Assembly: GCA_963765555.1 (NCBI GenBank) | Contig: CAVXWX010000002.1 | Location: 62,001 to 126,000, forward strand | Length of the DNA: 64,000 nucleotides | Source: JL08 sp963765555 | GTDB lineage: Bacteria > Pseudomonadota > Alphaproteobacteria > Rhodobacterales > Rhodobacteraceae | Reading direction: 5' to 3' | Part shown: in pieces, positions 17,568-26,217 of the stretch | Position numbering within the stretch: position 1 is the stretch's first letter | How the letters are laid out: every line of letters begins with the position of its first letter | Program-made: the position numbers and the translations under genes | The notes under the pieces: model-generated | What the model was told of the DNA's origin: nothing | Databases searched by the model: none | What the model saw: the letters and a program-made list of their open reading frames with translations, nothing else

Positions 17568-18443
17568 TTAGCGTGTGGGCACCGGCATCTCGCCGCGATA
17601 ATCATAAAAACCGCGCTGCGATTTGCGCCCCAGCCAGCCCGCCTCGACATATTTGGTCAACAGCGGGCAGGGGCGGTATTTTGTATCGGCCAGCCCGTCA
17701 TGCAACACGTTCATGATGGCAAGGCAGGTATCCAGCCCGATAAAATCCGCCAGTTCCAGCGGCCCCATCGGATGGTTCGCGCCCAGTTTCATCGACTGGT
17801 CGATCGACAGGACAGATCCAACCCCTTCATAAAGCGTATACACCGCCTCGTTGATCATTGGCATCAGGATGCGGTTCACGATGAACCCGGGAAAATCTTC
17901 GGCTGACGCGGATGTCTTGCCCAGCCGGTCCACCACGGTCTTGCACGCGGCATAGGTGGGTTCATCGGTTGCAATGCCACGGATCAATTCAACCAGCTGC
18001 ATCACCGGCACCGGATTCATAAAGTGGAACCCCATGAATTTTTCCGGCCTGTCGGTCCGGCTGGCCAAACGGGTGATCGAAATCGAAGACGTGTTCGACG
18101 TCAGGATTGTATCGGGCTTGAGATGCGGCAAAAGGTCTTCGAAAATGGCCTGCTTGACGGTTTCACGTTCTGTCGCCGCTTCAATCACCAGATCGGTCTG
18201 GCCAAGCTCTGTCAGGGTCACGGTGGTCTTGATCCGCGCCATCGCCTTGGTTTTTTCTCCCTCGTCGATCTTGCCGCGGCCCACCTGCCGTTCCAGATTG
18301 CGATCGATCAGATCAATCGCGTTCTGAAGCGCGTCGGCACTGATATCCGTCAGCAGAACATCATACCCGGCAAGCGCCATAACATGTGCAATACCGTTGC
18401 CCATCTGGCCTGCGCCCACGATGCCAATTCTCTGAATATCCAT
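17568..18443 (-). CDS. 3-hydroxybutyryl-CoA dehydrogenase
   Basis: A 291-residue NAD(P)-dependent dehydrogenase interconverting acetoacetyl-CoA and 3-hydroxybutyryl-CoA. The Rossmann loop GIVGAGQMGNGIA begins near residue 7; SNTSSISITRLA and GFHFMNPVPVM (catalytic His) follow, and the C-terminal domain contains HPMGPLELADFIGLD. The ATG at 18443 is preceded by AAGGGAAC. It sits upstream of the etfAB genes on the opposite side of a DUF6473 gene, all fitting short-chain acyl-CoA metabolism. Gene name hbd or fadB-like is used variably, so I leave the symbol empty. Confidence 0.92.
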   Translation of the reverse strand: MDIQRIGIVGAGQMGNGIAHVMALAGYDVLLTDISADALQNAIDLIDRNLERQVGRGKIDEGEKTKAMARIKTTVTLTELGQTDLVIEAATERETVKQAIFEDLLPHLKPDTILTSNTSSISITRLASRTDRPEKFMGFHFMNPVPVMQLVELIRGIATDEPTYAACKTVVDRLGKTSASAEDFPGFIVNRILMPMINEAVYTLYEGVGSVLSIDQSMKLGANHPMGPLELADFIGLDTCLAIMNVLHDGLADTKYRPCPLLTKYVEAGWLGRKSQRGFYDYRGEMPVPTR

Positions 18444-18616
18444 GTCGCGTGTTCCCTTGTGTTCAGGCCCTAACATAGGGGGCAGAGCAGGGGGGCCGCA
18501 AGGGCCGAGGACCGATCAAACTTGTGGCAAATTCGCGGGGCTTGGCGCGCACCGGTTAGGGCTTTGGTAAGGCCGGTTGCACAATCTGGGGCCGGGTGAG
18601 AACGAAGGTGGGCAAG

Positions 18617-19438
18617 ATGACCTATGAAGGATTGGGCACACGTGCCCTCGATTATTTTCCGTGCCGGTATGGCGCATCCAAACTGTTGTTCCGCGGGCCA
18701 CGGCGCAGCCTTGAAACAGCCTATTGTGCTTTTATCGGCGGCACCGAAACCTATGGCAAATTCATCGCCAGCCCGTTTCCGTCCATCGTTGAACGTGACA
18801 TCGGGATGCCATGTATCAATCTGGGCTTTCCCAATGCGGGGATTGATGTGTTCTTGCACGATCCGTTCGTACCGGTTGCCGCCCTCGGTGCACAGGTCAG
18901 CGTGGTACAGGTGATGGGGGCCCAGAACATGTCAAACCGGTTCTATTCCGTGCATCCGCGCCGCAATGACAGGTTCGTCAAGGCCAGCCAGATGATGCAG
19001 GCTGTTTATGGCGATGTGGATTTTACCGAATACCATTTCACAAAGCACATGATCAGGGCGCTGATGGCCATGTCGGCGGATCGGTTTTCCTGCGTCCGGC
19101 GGGAACTGCAACAGGCGTGGCAGGCGCGGATGGCCCTGCTTTTGTCCAAGCTGGGGGGCAAGATCATTCTGCTCTGGTTCGCGCGCCACAGCCCTGATGA
19201 GGACCGGTCGTGCACAACGGGCGACCCGATGTTCGTGACCCGCAAGATGATCGAAACCCTGCGCCCGCACGTCGCCGATATTGTCGAGGTTGTGGCCAGT
19301 CCGGCGGCGCAGGCGCAGGGCACGCGCGGCATGGTTTTTGCCCAGATGGAAGCCCCCGCAGCCGGACACATCATGGGGCCAGCCGCACATGGCGAAGCCG
19401 CGGATGCGGTGTCGCGCAGTCTGGCCCGTTTGTTATAA
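18617..19438 (+). CDS. DUF6473-type protein of unknown function
   Basis: A 273-residue soluble protein beginning MTYEGLGTRALDYFPCRYG, followed by FRGPRRSL and AFIGGTETYGKFI, which I recognise as the DUF6473 family common in Rhodobacteraceae. GGTETYG and the C-terminal region resemble a hydrolase-like fold, but I see no certain catalytic triad. ATG at 18617 follows AGGTGGG; a GTG at 18596 is an alternative. It is the only plus-strand gene between two minus-strand genes and has its own terminator. Confidence 0.7.
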   Translation: MTYEGLGTRALDYFPCRYGASKLLFRGPRRSLETAYCAFIGGTETYGKFIASPFPSIVERDIGMPCINLGFPNAGIDVFLHDPFVPVAALGAQVSVVQVMGAQNMSNRFYSVHPRRNDRFVKASQMMQAVYGDVDFTEYHFTKHMIRALMAMSADRFSCVRRELQQAWQARMALLLSKLGGKIILLWFARHSPDEDRSCTTGDPMFVTRKMIETLRPHVADIVEVVASPAAQAQGTRGMVFAQMEAPAAGHIMGPAAHGEAADAVSRSLARLL

Positions 19439-19439
19439 A

Positions 19440-19467
19440 AAAGGCCCGCCGTGACAGGCGGGCCTTT
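19440..19467. terminator. Bidirectional terminator between DUF6473 gene and etfA
   Basis: An 11-base perfect stem AAAGGCCCGCC / GGCGGGCCTTT with a 6-base loop, flanked by an A run on one side and T run on the other, serving both convergent genes. Confidence 0.88.
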
Positions 19468-19499
19468 AAGGCGCAGCAACACGCGAAACGTGCGCGTCC

Positions 19500-20426
19500 T
19501 TACAGTTTTTCGATCAGTTCTGGGACGGCGGTGAACAGGTCTGCGACCAGTCCGAAGTCTGCGACCTGGAAGATCGGGGCTTCTTCGTCCTTGTTGATCG
19601 CCACGATCACCTTGCTGTCCTTCATGCCGGCCAGGTGCTGGATCGCACCCGAGATGCCGACGGCCACATACAGATCAGGGGCCACCACCTTGCCGGTCTG
19701 GCCCACCTGCCAGTCGTTGGGGGCATAGCCGCTGTCCACCGCCGCGCGCGAGGCACCAACGGCCGCGCCCAGCTTGTCCGCCAGCGTTTCGATCAGCGCA
19801 AAATCGTCTTTCGATCCCACACCGCGCCCGCCGGACACAACCACACCGGCCGAGGTCAGCTCGGGCCGGTCGCTCGCCGCGACCTTGTCCTCGACCCATT
19901 CGCTCAGACCCGGATTGCCCGCAGCCCCGATGGTTTCCACCGGCGCAGAGCCACCCATATCAGCCGCGTCAAAGGTCGACACCCGGAACGACACAACCTT
20001 TTTGCCATCGCCGGATTTCACCGTCTGGATCGCGTTGCCCGCATAGATCGGGCGTTCGAACGTGTTGGCATCCACAACGGCCGACACATCGGTCAGAACC
20101 ATCACATCCAGCAGTGCCGCCACACGGGGCAGTACGTTCTTGGCATCCGTCGTCGCGGGCGCAACGATATGCTCGTAATCGCCCGCCAGAGACACGATCA
20201 GATCGGCGGTGGATTCCGCCAGACGGTGGCCCAGTGCCGGATCTTCGGCGCACAGCACCTTGGACACGCCGGAGATTTTCGCCGCCTCGGCCGCCGCCGC
20301 CGCCGCAGACCCGCCCGCACACAGCACGGTCACATCGCCCAGTTGCGTCGCCGCTGTGACCGCCTTGGCGGTGGCATCCAGTGACAATTCACCATCATTG
20401 ACTTCGGCAAGAAGTAAAACAGCCAT
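19500..20426 (-). CDS. etfA: Electron transfer flavoprotein, alpha subunit
   Basis: A 308-residue FAD-binding subunit of ETF, which accepts electrons from acyl-CoA dehydrogenases (such as Mcd here) and passes them to ETF-ubiquinone oxidoreductase. The C-terminal FAD domain shows VVSGGRGVGSKDDF, SRAAVDSGY, VGQTGKVVAPDLYVAVGISGAIQH and INKDEEAPIF in order. ATG overlaps the etfB stop by one base (TAATG). Confidence 0.97.
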   Translation of the reverse strand: MAVLLLAEVNDGELSLDATAKAVTAATQLGDVTVLCAGGSAAAAAAEAAKISGVSKVLCAEDPALGHRLAESTADLIVSLAGDYEHIVAPATTDAKNVLPRVAALLDVMVLTDVSAVVDANTFERPIYAGNAIQTVKSGDGKKVVSFRVSTFDAADMGGSAPVETIGAAGNPGLSEWVEDKVAASDRPELTSAGVVVSGGRGVGSKDDFALIETLADKLGAAVGASRAAVDSGYAPNDWQVGQTGKVVAPDLYVAVGISGAIQHLAGMKDSKVIVAINKDEEAPIFQVADFGLVADLFTAVPELIEKL

Positions 20427-21184
20427 TATACAGCCCCCGCTTCCTTGAGTTTCGCGACCAGTTCATCCACCGATCCCACCTTGATCCCCGCCGCGCGGCT
20501 TTCGGGCTCGCCGGTTTTCACGATCTCAAGGCGCGGCGTCACGTCCACGCCGTAATCCGCCGCGGTCTTTTCATCCAGCGGCTTCTTCTTGGCCTTCATG
20601 ATGTTCGGCAGCGACGCATAGCGCGGCTCGTTCAGGCGCAGATCAACCGTCACAACGGCGGGCATCTTCACCTTGATGGTCTGCAATCCGCCATCCACTT
20701 CGCGCGTCACCGTGGCGCTGTCGCCCGCAATCTCAAGACCCGAGGCAAAGGTCGCCTGCGACCAGCCCAGAAGCGCGCTCAGCATCTGGCCGGTGGCGTT
20801 CAGATCATTGTCGATCGCCTGCTTGCCGCACAGCACCAGACCGGGCTGTTCCGCGTCCACAATCGCCTTCAGGATCTTGGCCACCGCCAGCGGTTCGATG
20901 TCATTGTGCACATCCTCCGCCGCCACCACCAGAATGGCACGGTCCGCGCCCATCGCCAGCGCCGTGCGCAGCGTTTCCTGGCTCTGCTTGACGCCGATCG
21001 ACACCGCAATCACCTCGTCCGCCGCACCGGATTCCTTCAGACGGATCGCCTGTTCAACCGCAATCTCGTCAAACGGGTTCATCGACATTTTCACATTCGC
21101 AAGATCAACTCCCGATCCGTCCGCCTTCACACGAACCTTCACGTTGTAGTCAATCACGCGTTTGACAGGTACCAATACCTTCAT
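20426..21184 (-). CDS. etfB: Electron transfer flavoprotein, beta subunit
   Basis: A 252-residue AMP-binding subunit beginning MKVLVPVKRVIDYNVK, with the family features MNPFDEIAVEQAIRLKE and LCGKQAIDNDLNATGQ. I chose the ATG at 21184 because it aligns with the invariant N-terminus and has AAGGAGAAAA upstream; a longer frame to 21289 adds an untypical leader. Translation is coupled to etfA. Confidence 0.97.
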   Translation of the reverse strand: MKVLVPVKRVIDYNVKVRVKADGSGVDLANVKMSMNPFDEIAVEQAIRLKESGAADEVIAVSIGVKQSQETLRTALAMGADRAILVVAAEDVHNDIEPLAVAKILKAIVDAEQPGLVLCGKQAIDNDLNATGQMLSALLGWSQATFASGLEIAGDSATVTREVDGGLQTIKVKMPAVVTVDLRLNEPRYASLPNIMKAKKKPLDEKTAADYGVDVTPRLEIVKTGEPESRAAGIKVGSVDELVAKLKEAGAV

Positions 21185-21349
21185 GGGCGCTTTTCTCCTT
21201 ACTTGGTAAATCGCCGGGGCGACTCGGTCTAATTCATTCCCGCTGTTGATAGCGACAGGTGTGTCCGCGAAACAGGGTAAAATCGTCACCCCATGGCCTG
21301 CGGACGTCGCGTTTTTTGCTAATCCCGTTTTTTCGCAAGTGTTTTGCTC

Positions 21350-21922
21350 TTATCGATTGGCCCCCGGCACCCACAACACATCATCCTTGCCATCATTGTT
21401 TGCGATCCGTGCGGCGACAAAAAACCAGTCTGACAACCGGTTCAGATACGTCACGGCAGCGGGGTTGATCGCTTCGACGGTCGCCAGTTCCACGGCAAGC
21501 CGTTCGGCGCGGCGCGCAACGGTGCGGCAGACATGCAAGTGCGCGGCCAGCGCGGCACCGCCGGGCAGGATAAAACTGCGCAGCGGTTCCAGAATGTCAT
21601 TCATCCGGTCAATTTCGCCTTCTAGGCGGTCCACCTGTTGCGGGGCCATCCGCAGGGGCGGGTAGTCAGCCGTGGCATCCTGTTCCATATCGGGCCGGCA
21701 CAGGTCTGCGCCCAGATCGAACAGATCGTTCTGGATGCGCGACAATTGCGCATCCATGTCGCCGCTGGCGTGCAACCGGGCGACGCCGACAAAGCAGTTC
21801 AGTTCATCCGATGTGCCATAGGCCGTCACCCGCAGCGCGTGTTTTGCCACCCGCGCCCCATTGCCCAGTGCGGTTTCACCCGCGTCACCGGTTTTTGTGT
21901 AAATCTTGTTCAGTACAACCAT
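21350..21922 (-). CDS. Cob(I)alamin adenosyltransferase, PduO type
   Basis: A 190-residue enzyme transferring the adenosyl group of ATP to cob(I)alamin to make adenosylcobalamin. The N-terminal ATP loop KTGDAGETALGNG and the later RRAERLAVEL and YLNRLSDWFFVAAR motifs identify the PduO class. The cofactor serves mutases such as those of the ethylmalonyl-CoA route. The start is ATG 21922; a frame extension to 21955 would overlap the preceding small gene. The two are separated by one base and probably co-translated. Confidence 0.94.
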   Translation of the reverse strand: MVVLNKIYTKTGDAGETALGNGARVAKHALRVTAYGTSDELNCFVGVARLHASGDMDAQLSRIQNDLFDLGADLCRPDMEQDATADYPPLRMAPQQVDRLEGEIDRMNDILEPLRSFILPGGAALAAHLHVCRTVARRAERLAVELATVEAINPAAVTYLNRLSDWFFVAARIANNDGKDDVLWVPGANR

Positions 21923-21923
21923 G

Positions 21924-22133
21924 TCATTGCCCCCCTGTTCCGCGCAGATACACATAAAGGCAGATCAGCAGCACAGCGATGAACTGTGCGATCAGCCGGT
22001 AGCGCATCATTTTGTTTCCATATTTCCGGTTGACCTCACCCCCCTTGGCAAAACCGCCGATCCCCAGCATCAGGATGACGACAACGGCCAGAACCGCCAG
22101 AACGACAAGTACAAAAAGCGGGTCAGATGGCAT
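21924..22133 (-). CDS. Small twin-transmembrane protein, HIG1-like
   Basis: A 69-residue protein with hydrophobic segments at about 5-27 and 46-62 separated by GGEVNRKYGNKMMRYRLIAQ. The R-x-R-x3-Q core resembles the HIG1 motif found in respiratory supercomplex factors, and small HIG1-like proteins are common in alphaproteobacteria. A role at respiratory complexes is inference; the safe description is a small inner-membrane protein co-transcribed with the adenosyltransferase. Confidence 0.65.
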   Translation of the reverse strand: MPSDPLFVLVVLAVLAVVVILMLGIGGFAKGGEVNRKYGNKMMRYRLIAQFIAVLLICLYVYLRGTGGQ

Positions 22134-22242
22134 GTAAACAATCCTCGTTGTGGGCTTGCGCCGTCATGTAGCCGTCTGGCGCGAAAAAGCGAACCGATTT
22201 CTTTGCGCGGGCGTGCGTTCAGGCGCGACACCGCAAGGCCGA

Positions 22243-23070
22243 TCAGGCTTTGGCCAGTATCCAATCCAGCGCACGTGTCGGCAAAACGCGGCGCAGAATG
22301 CCGAACAGATAGGTGGGTGTGGTGACATAATACCTTGGTTTGGGGCGGGATGATTCCAGCGCATGCACCAGTTTTTGGGTCACGGCTTTTGCCGGCAATT
22401 CAAACGGCGCCGGCCCGCTGCTTTCGTCCCTGCGTTTGGACATCTCTTTTTCATAGGCGTCGGCGTGCGGGCTGTCCTGCCGTTTGATCCAGCGATCAAA
22501 CTGCGTGATCGCATTGGCGCGGAACCGCGAGGTGATCGGCCCCGGTTCGATCAGGATGATCTTGATCGGCGTGTCGCGCATTTCGATCCGCATCGTATCG
22601 GTCAGCCCTTCGAGCGCAAATTTTGTGGCATTATACGCGCCACGATACCGCATCGTGACAAAGCCCAGAACAGATGAACACTGAATGATCCGGCCATGCC
22701 CCTGCGCGCGCATCACCGGAATGACGCGGCAGGTCAGATCGTGCCAGCCGAAAAAGTTGGTGTCGAAAATGGCGCGCAACCCGTCCATCGGCAGGTCTTC
22801 GACCGCGCCGGGCAGGCCATAGGCACCATTGTTGAACAATGCGTCGAGCGTGCCGCCCGTGGCTGCCAGCACTTCGGCCAGTGCGGTTTCCAGCGTCGCG
22901 GGGTCGGTATAATCCAGCAGCGGGCTTTCAAACCCTTCTTCAATCAGGCGCGCGCAATCTTCGGGGCGGCGACAGGCGGCAAACACCCGCCATCCCCGCG
23001 CCTTAAGCCCGTGCGCCGCATCATAACCGATGCCGGATGAACAGCCTGTAATCAGTATGGATTTTTGCAT
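22243..23070 (-). CDS. Short-chain dehydrogenase/reductase (SDR)
   Basis: A 275-residue classical SDR: cofactor loop TGCSSGIG at residues 8-15, NNGAYG, catalytic Ser in QCSSVLG and YNATK (Tyr/Lys pair), then EPGPITSRF. The basic residues after the second strand (CRRPED) suggest NADP(H). The substrate is unknown. The C-terminal extension RPRYYVTTPTYLFGILRRVLPTRALDW is hydrophobic and may contact membranes. No operon partner is evident. Confidence 0.88.
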   Translation of the reverse strand: MQKSILITGCSSGIGYDAAHGLKARGWRVFAACRRPEDCARLIEEGFESPLLDYTDPATLETALAEVLAATGGTLDALFNNGAYGLPGAVEDLPMDGLRAIFDTNFFGWHDLTCRVIPVMRAQGHGRIIQCSSVLGFVTMRYRGAYNATKFALEGLTDTMRIEMRDTPIKIILIEPGPITSRFRANAITQFDRWIKRQDSPHADAYEKEMSKRRDESSGPAPFELPAKAVTQKLVHALESSRPKPRYYVTTPTYLFGILRRVLPTRALDWILAKA

Positions 23071-23138
23071 TTCTTACCCTTTTGGGCCACTTCTGACCTG
23101 TCGCGCACCAAAGCGCAACCGGTGCGGCCCGTTGGGTG

Positions 23139-23714
23139 TTATTGCCGCAACAAACCGGCGGAAATCCAACCCATTTCGCGGCTTTCAGGGTTCTGCATCC
23201 TGATCCAGCCCGCGCCGGGGTCTTCCAGTATTTCGACCTCGGTGCCGCCTTGCAATTGCAGGATCACCGGATAGTCGGTGCCCGGACCAGAGCGGATGTT
23301 AACCAGTGTGCCGTCAATAATGCGGATGTCTTTCGCGGGGGCCGGGACCGTTCCGTCCGAAATGCTGTCCAGTGACGCAAGGGACAGAACTACATCCGCA
23401 ACAGGGGCCGGCGCGACCCCGGCGGTTGCTACCGGTTCCGGTTCTGGTTCCGGCTCTGGCGTGGCGACCGGTTCGGGCGCGGGGGGCGTATTGCCCAGAA
23501 CAAGGCGCGTTCCGGCCGGATCGGGTTCTGTATTTGATCCCTGAACAAAGACAGGCGCACGGGGGGCTTGGGTGCCGGTGCCCGGCTCTGACGCGGGCGG
23601 GTTTTCCGCAGCAGCCTCAAGGCGTGCACTGGGCGGGACGAAATCGGCCCCGCCGCTTAACTCGTAAAAGGCCCAGCCCATGAAAAGGAAGGACAGAAAA
23701 ACAAACTTGTTCAT
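23139..23714 (-). CDS. Secreted or membrane-anchored SH3-domain protein
   Basis: A 191-residue protein with an N-terminal hydrophobic anchor (residues 3-18), a long Pro/Glu/Ala-rich linker containing an EPEPEPEP run, and a C-terminal bacterial SH3 domain (VNIRSGPGTDYPVILQL ... GWIRMQN ... GWISAGLL). Such domains bind peptidoglycan or envelope partners, so a periplasmic location is likely. It is divergent from parC; the precise role is unknown. Confidence 0.8.
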   Translation of the reverse strand: MNKFVFLSFLFMGWAFYELSGGADFVPPSARLEAAAENPPASEPGTGTQAPRAPVFVQGSNTEPDPAGTRLVLGNTPPAPEPVATPEPEPEPEPVATAGVAPAPVADVVLSLASLDSISDGTVPAPAKDIRIIDGTLVNIRSGPGTDYPVILQLQGGTEVEILEDPGAGWIRMQNPESREMGWISAGLLRQ

Positions 23715-23904
23715 AACGCTCCTCCCGCTTGTTCTGACGGGCCTTTGATGCCGCGACCCTGTTCAAATTATCGCACCGGATCACAATATCAAATCCGGCG
23801 CGGATTCGGCAGCGGAAAAAACCGCGCATAATTCCCCGTCATGGTGCACAAAACTGCGATGTCCTCGCTTTACCCTGCTGCGGTCACGGCGTATCAGATG
23901 GGGC

Positions 23905-26217
23905 ATGAACGACATCACAGACGATACAGACTTGCCCACACCCGATCTGACAGAACCGCTGCGCCGCGCGATCGGGGACAGGTATCTGACCTATGCGCTG
24001 TCCACGATCATGCACCGCGCGCTGCCCGATGCGCGCGACGGGCTGAAGCCTGTCCACCGCCGTATTTTGTACGCGATGCGCGAACTGCGCCTGTCCAGCA
24101 ACGGTGGCTATCGCAAATCAGCCAAAATCAGCGGTGATGTGATGGGCAACTATCACCCGCATGGCGATGCGGCGATTTACGATGCGATGGCGCGGCTCGC
24201 GCAGGATTTCAACGTGCGCTACCCGCTGGTCGACGGGCAGGGCAATTTCGGCAATATCGACGGCGATAACCCCGCCGCATCCCGCTATACCGAGGCGCGC
24301 ATGACCATCGTCGCCGAGGCCATGCTGGAAGGGTTGAACGAAAACGCGGTGGATTTCCGCGACAATTACGATGGCACCCTGACCGAACCGGTGGTGCTGC
24401 CCGCGTCGTTCCCGAACCTTCTGGCCAACGGGTCAAGCGGCATTGCAGTGGGCATGGCAACCAACATTCCGCCCCACAATATCGCCGAACTGTGTGATGC
24501 CTGTATCCACCTGATCAAAACGCCCGATGCGCGTGACGATACATTGCTGAACTACGTGCCCGGCCCCGATTTTCCGACCGGCGGCACCATTGTCGAACCG
24601 CCCGAAAACATCGCACAGGCCTACCGCACAGGGCGCGGATCGTTCCGCCTGCGCTGCAAATACGAGGTCGAGGATCTGGGCCGCGGCCAGTGGCAGATCG
24701 TGGTCACGGAAATCCCCTATCAGGTGCAGAAATCCAAGCTGATCGAAAAGATCGCGGAGCTGATCCAGACCAAGAAAATGCCAATTCTGGCCGATATCCG
24801 CGATGAAAGCGCCGATGACATCCGCATGGTTCTGGAACCGCGTTCCAAAAACGTGGATCCCGAAGTGCTGATGGGCATGCTGTTTCGCAATTCCGATCTG
24901 GAAATCCGGTTTTCGCTGAACCTGAACGTGCTGATTGACGGGCTGACGCCCAAAGTGTGCAGCATGAAGGAAGTGTTGCGCGCGTTTCTGGACCACCGCC
25001 AAGAGGTTCTGATCCGCCGTTCGACCCACCGGATGGAAAAGATCGACCACCGGCTTGAGGTGCTGGAAGGGTTTATCATTGCCTTCCTGAACCTTGACCG
25101 CGTGATCGACATCATCCGCTATGATGATGATCCCAAATCCGGCCTGATGTACGAAGACTGGTCAAAGGATCACCCCCGCGCGCGGGACGAGGCCGATTAT
25201 GTGCCGCCCGTGGTCAACCCCGAAGAAGAACCGTCCCTGACCGAAGTGCAGGCCGAAGCGATCCTGAACATGCGCCTGCGGTCCTTGCGCCGTCTGGAAG
25301 AGATGGAGCTTTTGCGCGAACAAAGCGCCCTGATGGAAGAACGCGCCGGGCTTGAGGATCTGCTGGACAGCCCCGACCTGCAATGGGACAGCATCGCCAA
25401 CCAGTTGCGCGAAACCAAAAAGCTGTTCGGCAAGGATTACGAAGGCGGCGCGCGCCGCACGCAATTCGCCATCGCGGGCGAGGTCGAAGACGTTCCGATC
25501 GAGGCGATGATCGATCGCGAACCCATCACCGTGGTGTGCAGCCAGATGGGCTGGATCAGGGCGATGACCGGCCATATCGATCTGACGCGCGAATTGAAGT
25601 TCAAGGACGGCGACGGGCCGCGGTTTGCCTTTCACGCCGAAACCACCGACCGTCTGCTTGTGTTCGGCGCAAACGGGCGGTTTTACACGCTGTCGGCGTC
25701 CAACCTGCCCGGTGGGCGGGGCATGGGCGAACCGCTGCGCCTGATGGTCGATCTGCCCAATGATGCGGACATTGTGGGGCTGTATATCCACAAACCGGAT
25801 CGCAAGCTGCTGGTCGCCTCTTCGGCAGGGGATGGGTTCATCGTGCCGGAAAACGATGTTGTGGCGCAAACCCGCAGCGGCAAACAGGTCCTGAACGTGC
25901 GCGATGGCGTGCGCGCGCTGGTCTGTACCCCGATGACGGGCGATGCGATTGCCGTGGTCGGGGAAAACCGCAAGGTTCTGGTGTTCCTGGCCGATGAACT
26001 GCCTGAAATGGGGCGTGGAAAAGGTGTGCGTCTGCAAAAGTACAAAGACGGAGGCCTGAGCGATGCGACCAGTTTCACCTTGGCGGAAGGCCTCAGCTGG
26101 TCCGATCCCGCCGGACGCACAAGAACAGAAACCGATCTTGCCGAATGGACCGGAAAGCGCGCCAGCGCCGGGCGTATGGCCCCGCGCGGCTTCCCCCGCG
26201 ATAACAAATTCACCTGA
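23905..26217 (+). CDS. parC: DNA topoisomerase IV subunit A
   Basis: A 770-residue type IIA topoisomerase A subunit that decatenates daughter chromosomes with ParE. The active-site Tyr128 is in ASRYTEARM, preceded by the quinolone-determining stretch NYHPHGDAAIYDAM. The C-terminal half has the beta-propeller repeats, including the DNA-wrapping-like GRGKGVRLQKYKDGG. Absence of the GyrA-box QRRGG(R/K)G separates it from GyrA. Residues equivalent to E. coli ParC Ser80 and Glu84 are Ala89 and Asp93. Confidence 0.96.
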   Translation: MNDITDDTDLPTPDLTEPLRRAIGDRYLTYALSTIMHRALPDARDGLKPVHRRILYAMRELRLSSNGGYRKSAKISGDVMGNYHPHGDAAIYDAMARLAQDFNVRYPLVDGQGNFGNIDGDNPAASRYTEARMTIVAEAMLEGLNENAVDFRDNYDGTLTEPVVLPASFPNLLANGSSGIAVGMATNIPPHNIAELCDACIHLIKTPDARDDTLLNYVPGPDFPTGGTIVEPPENIAQAYRTGRGSFRLRCKYEVEDLGRGQWQIVVTEIPYQVQKSKLIEKIAELIQTKKMPILADIRDESADDIRMVLEPRSKNVDPEVLMGMLFRNSDLEIRFSLNLNVLIDGLTPKVCSMKEVLRAFLDHRQEVLIRRSTHRMEKIDHRLEVLEGFIIAFLNLDRVIDIIRYDDDPKSGLMYEDWSKDHPRARDEADYVPPVVNPEEEPSLTEVQAEAILNMRLRSLRRLEEMELLREQSALMEERAGLEDLLDSPDLQWDSIANQLRETKKLFGKDYEGGARRTQFAIAGEVEDVPIEAMIDREPITVVCSQMGWIRAMTGHIDLTRELKFKDGDGPRFAFHAETTDRLLVFGANGRFYTLSASNLPGGRGMGEPLRLMVDLPNDADIVGLYIHKPDRKLLVASSAGDGFIVPENDVVAQTRSGKQVLNVRDGVRALVCTPMTGDAIAVVGENRKVLVFLADELPEMGRGKGVRLQKYKDGGLSDATSFTLAEGLSWSDPAGRTRTETDLAEWTGKRASAGRMAPRGFPRDNKFT

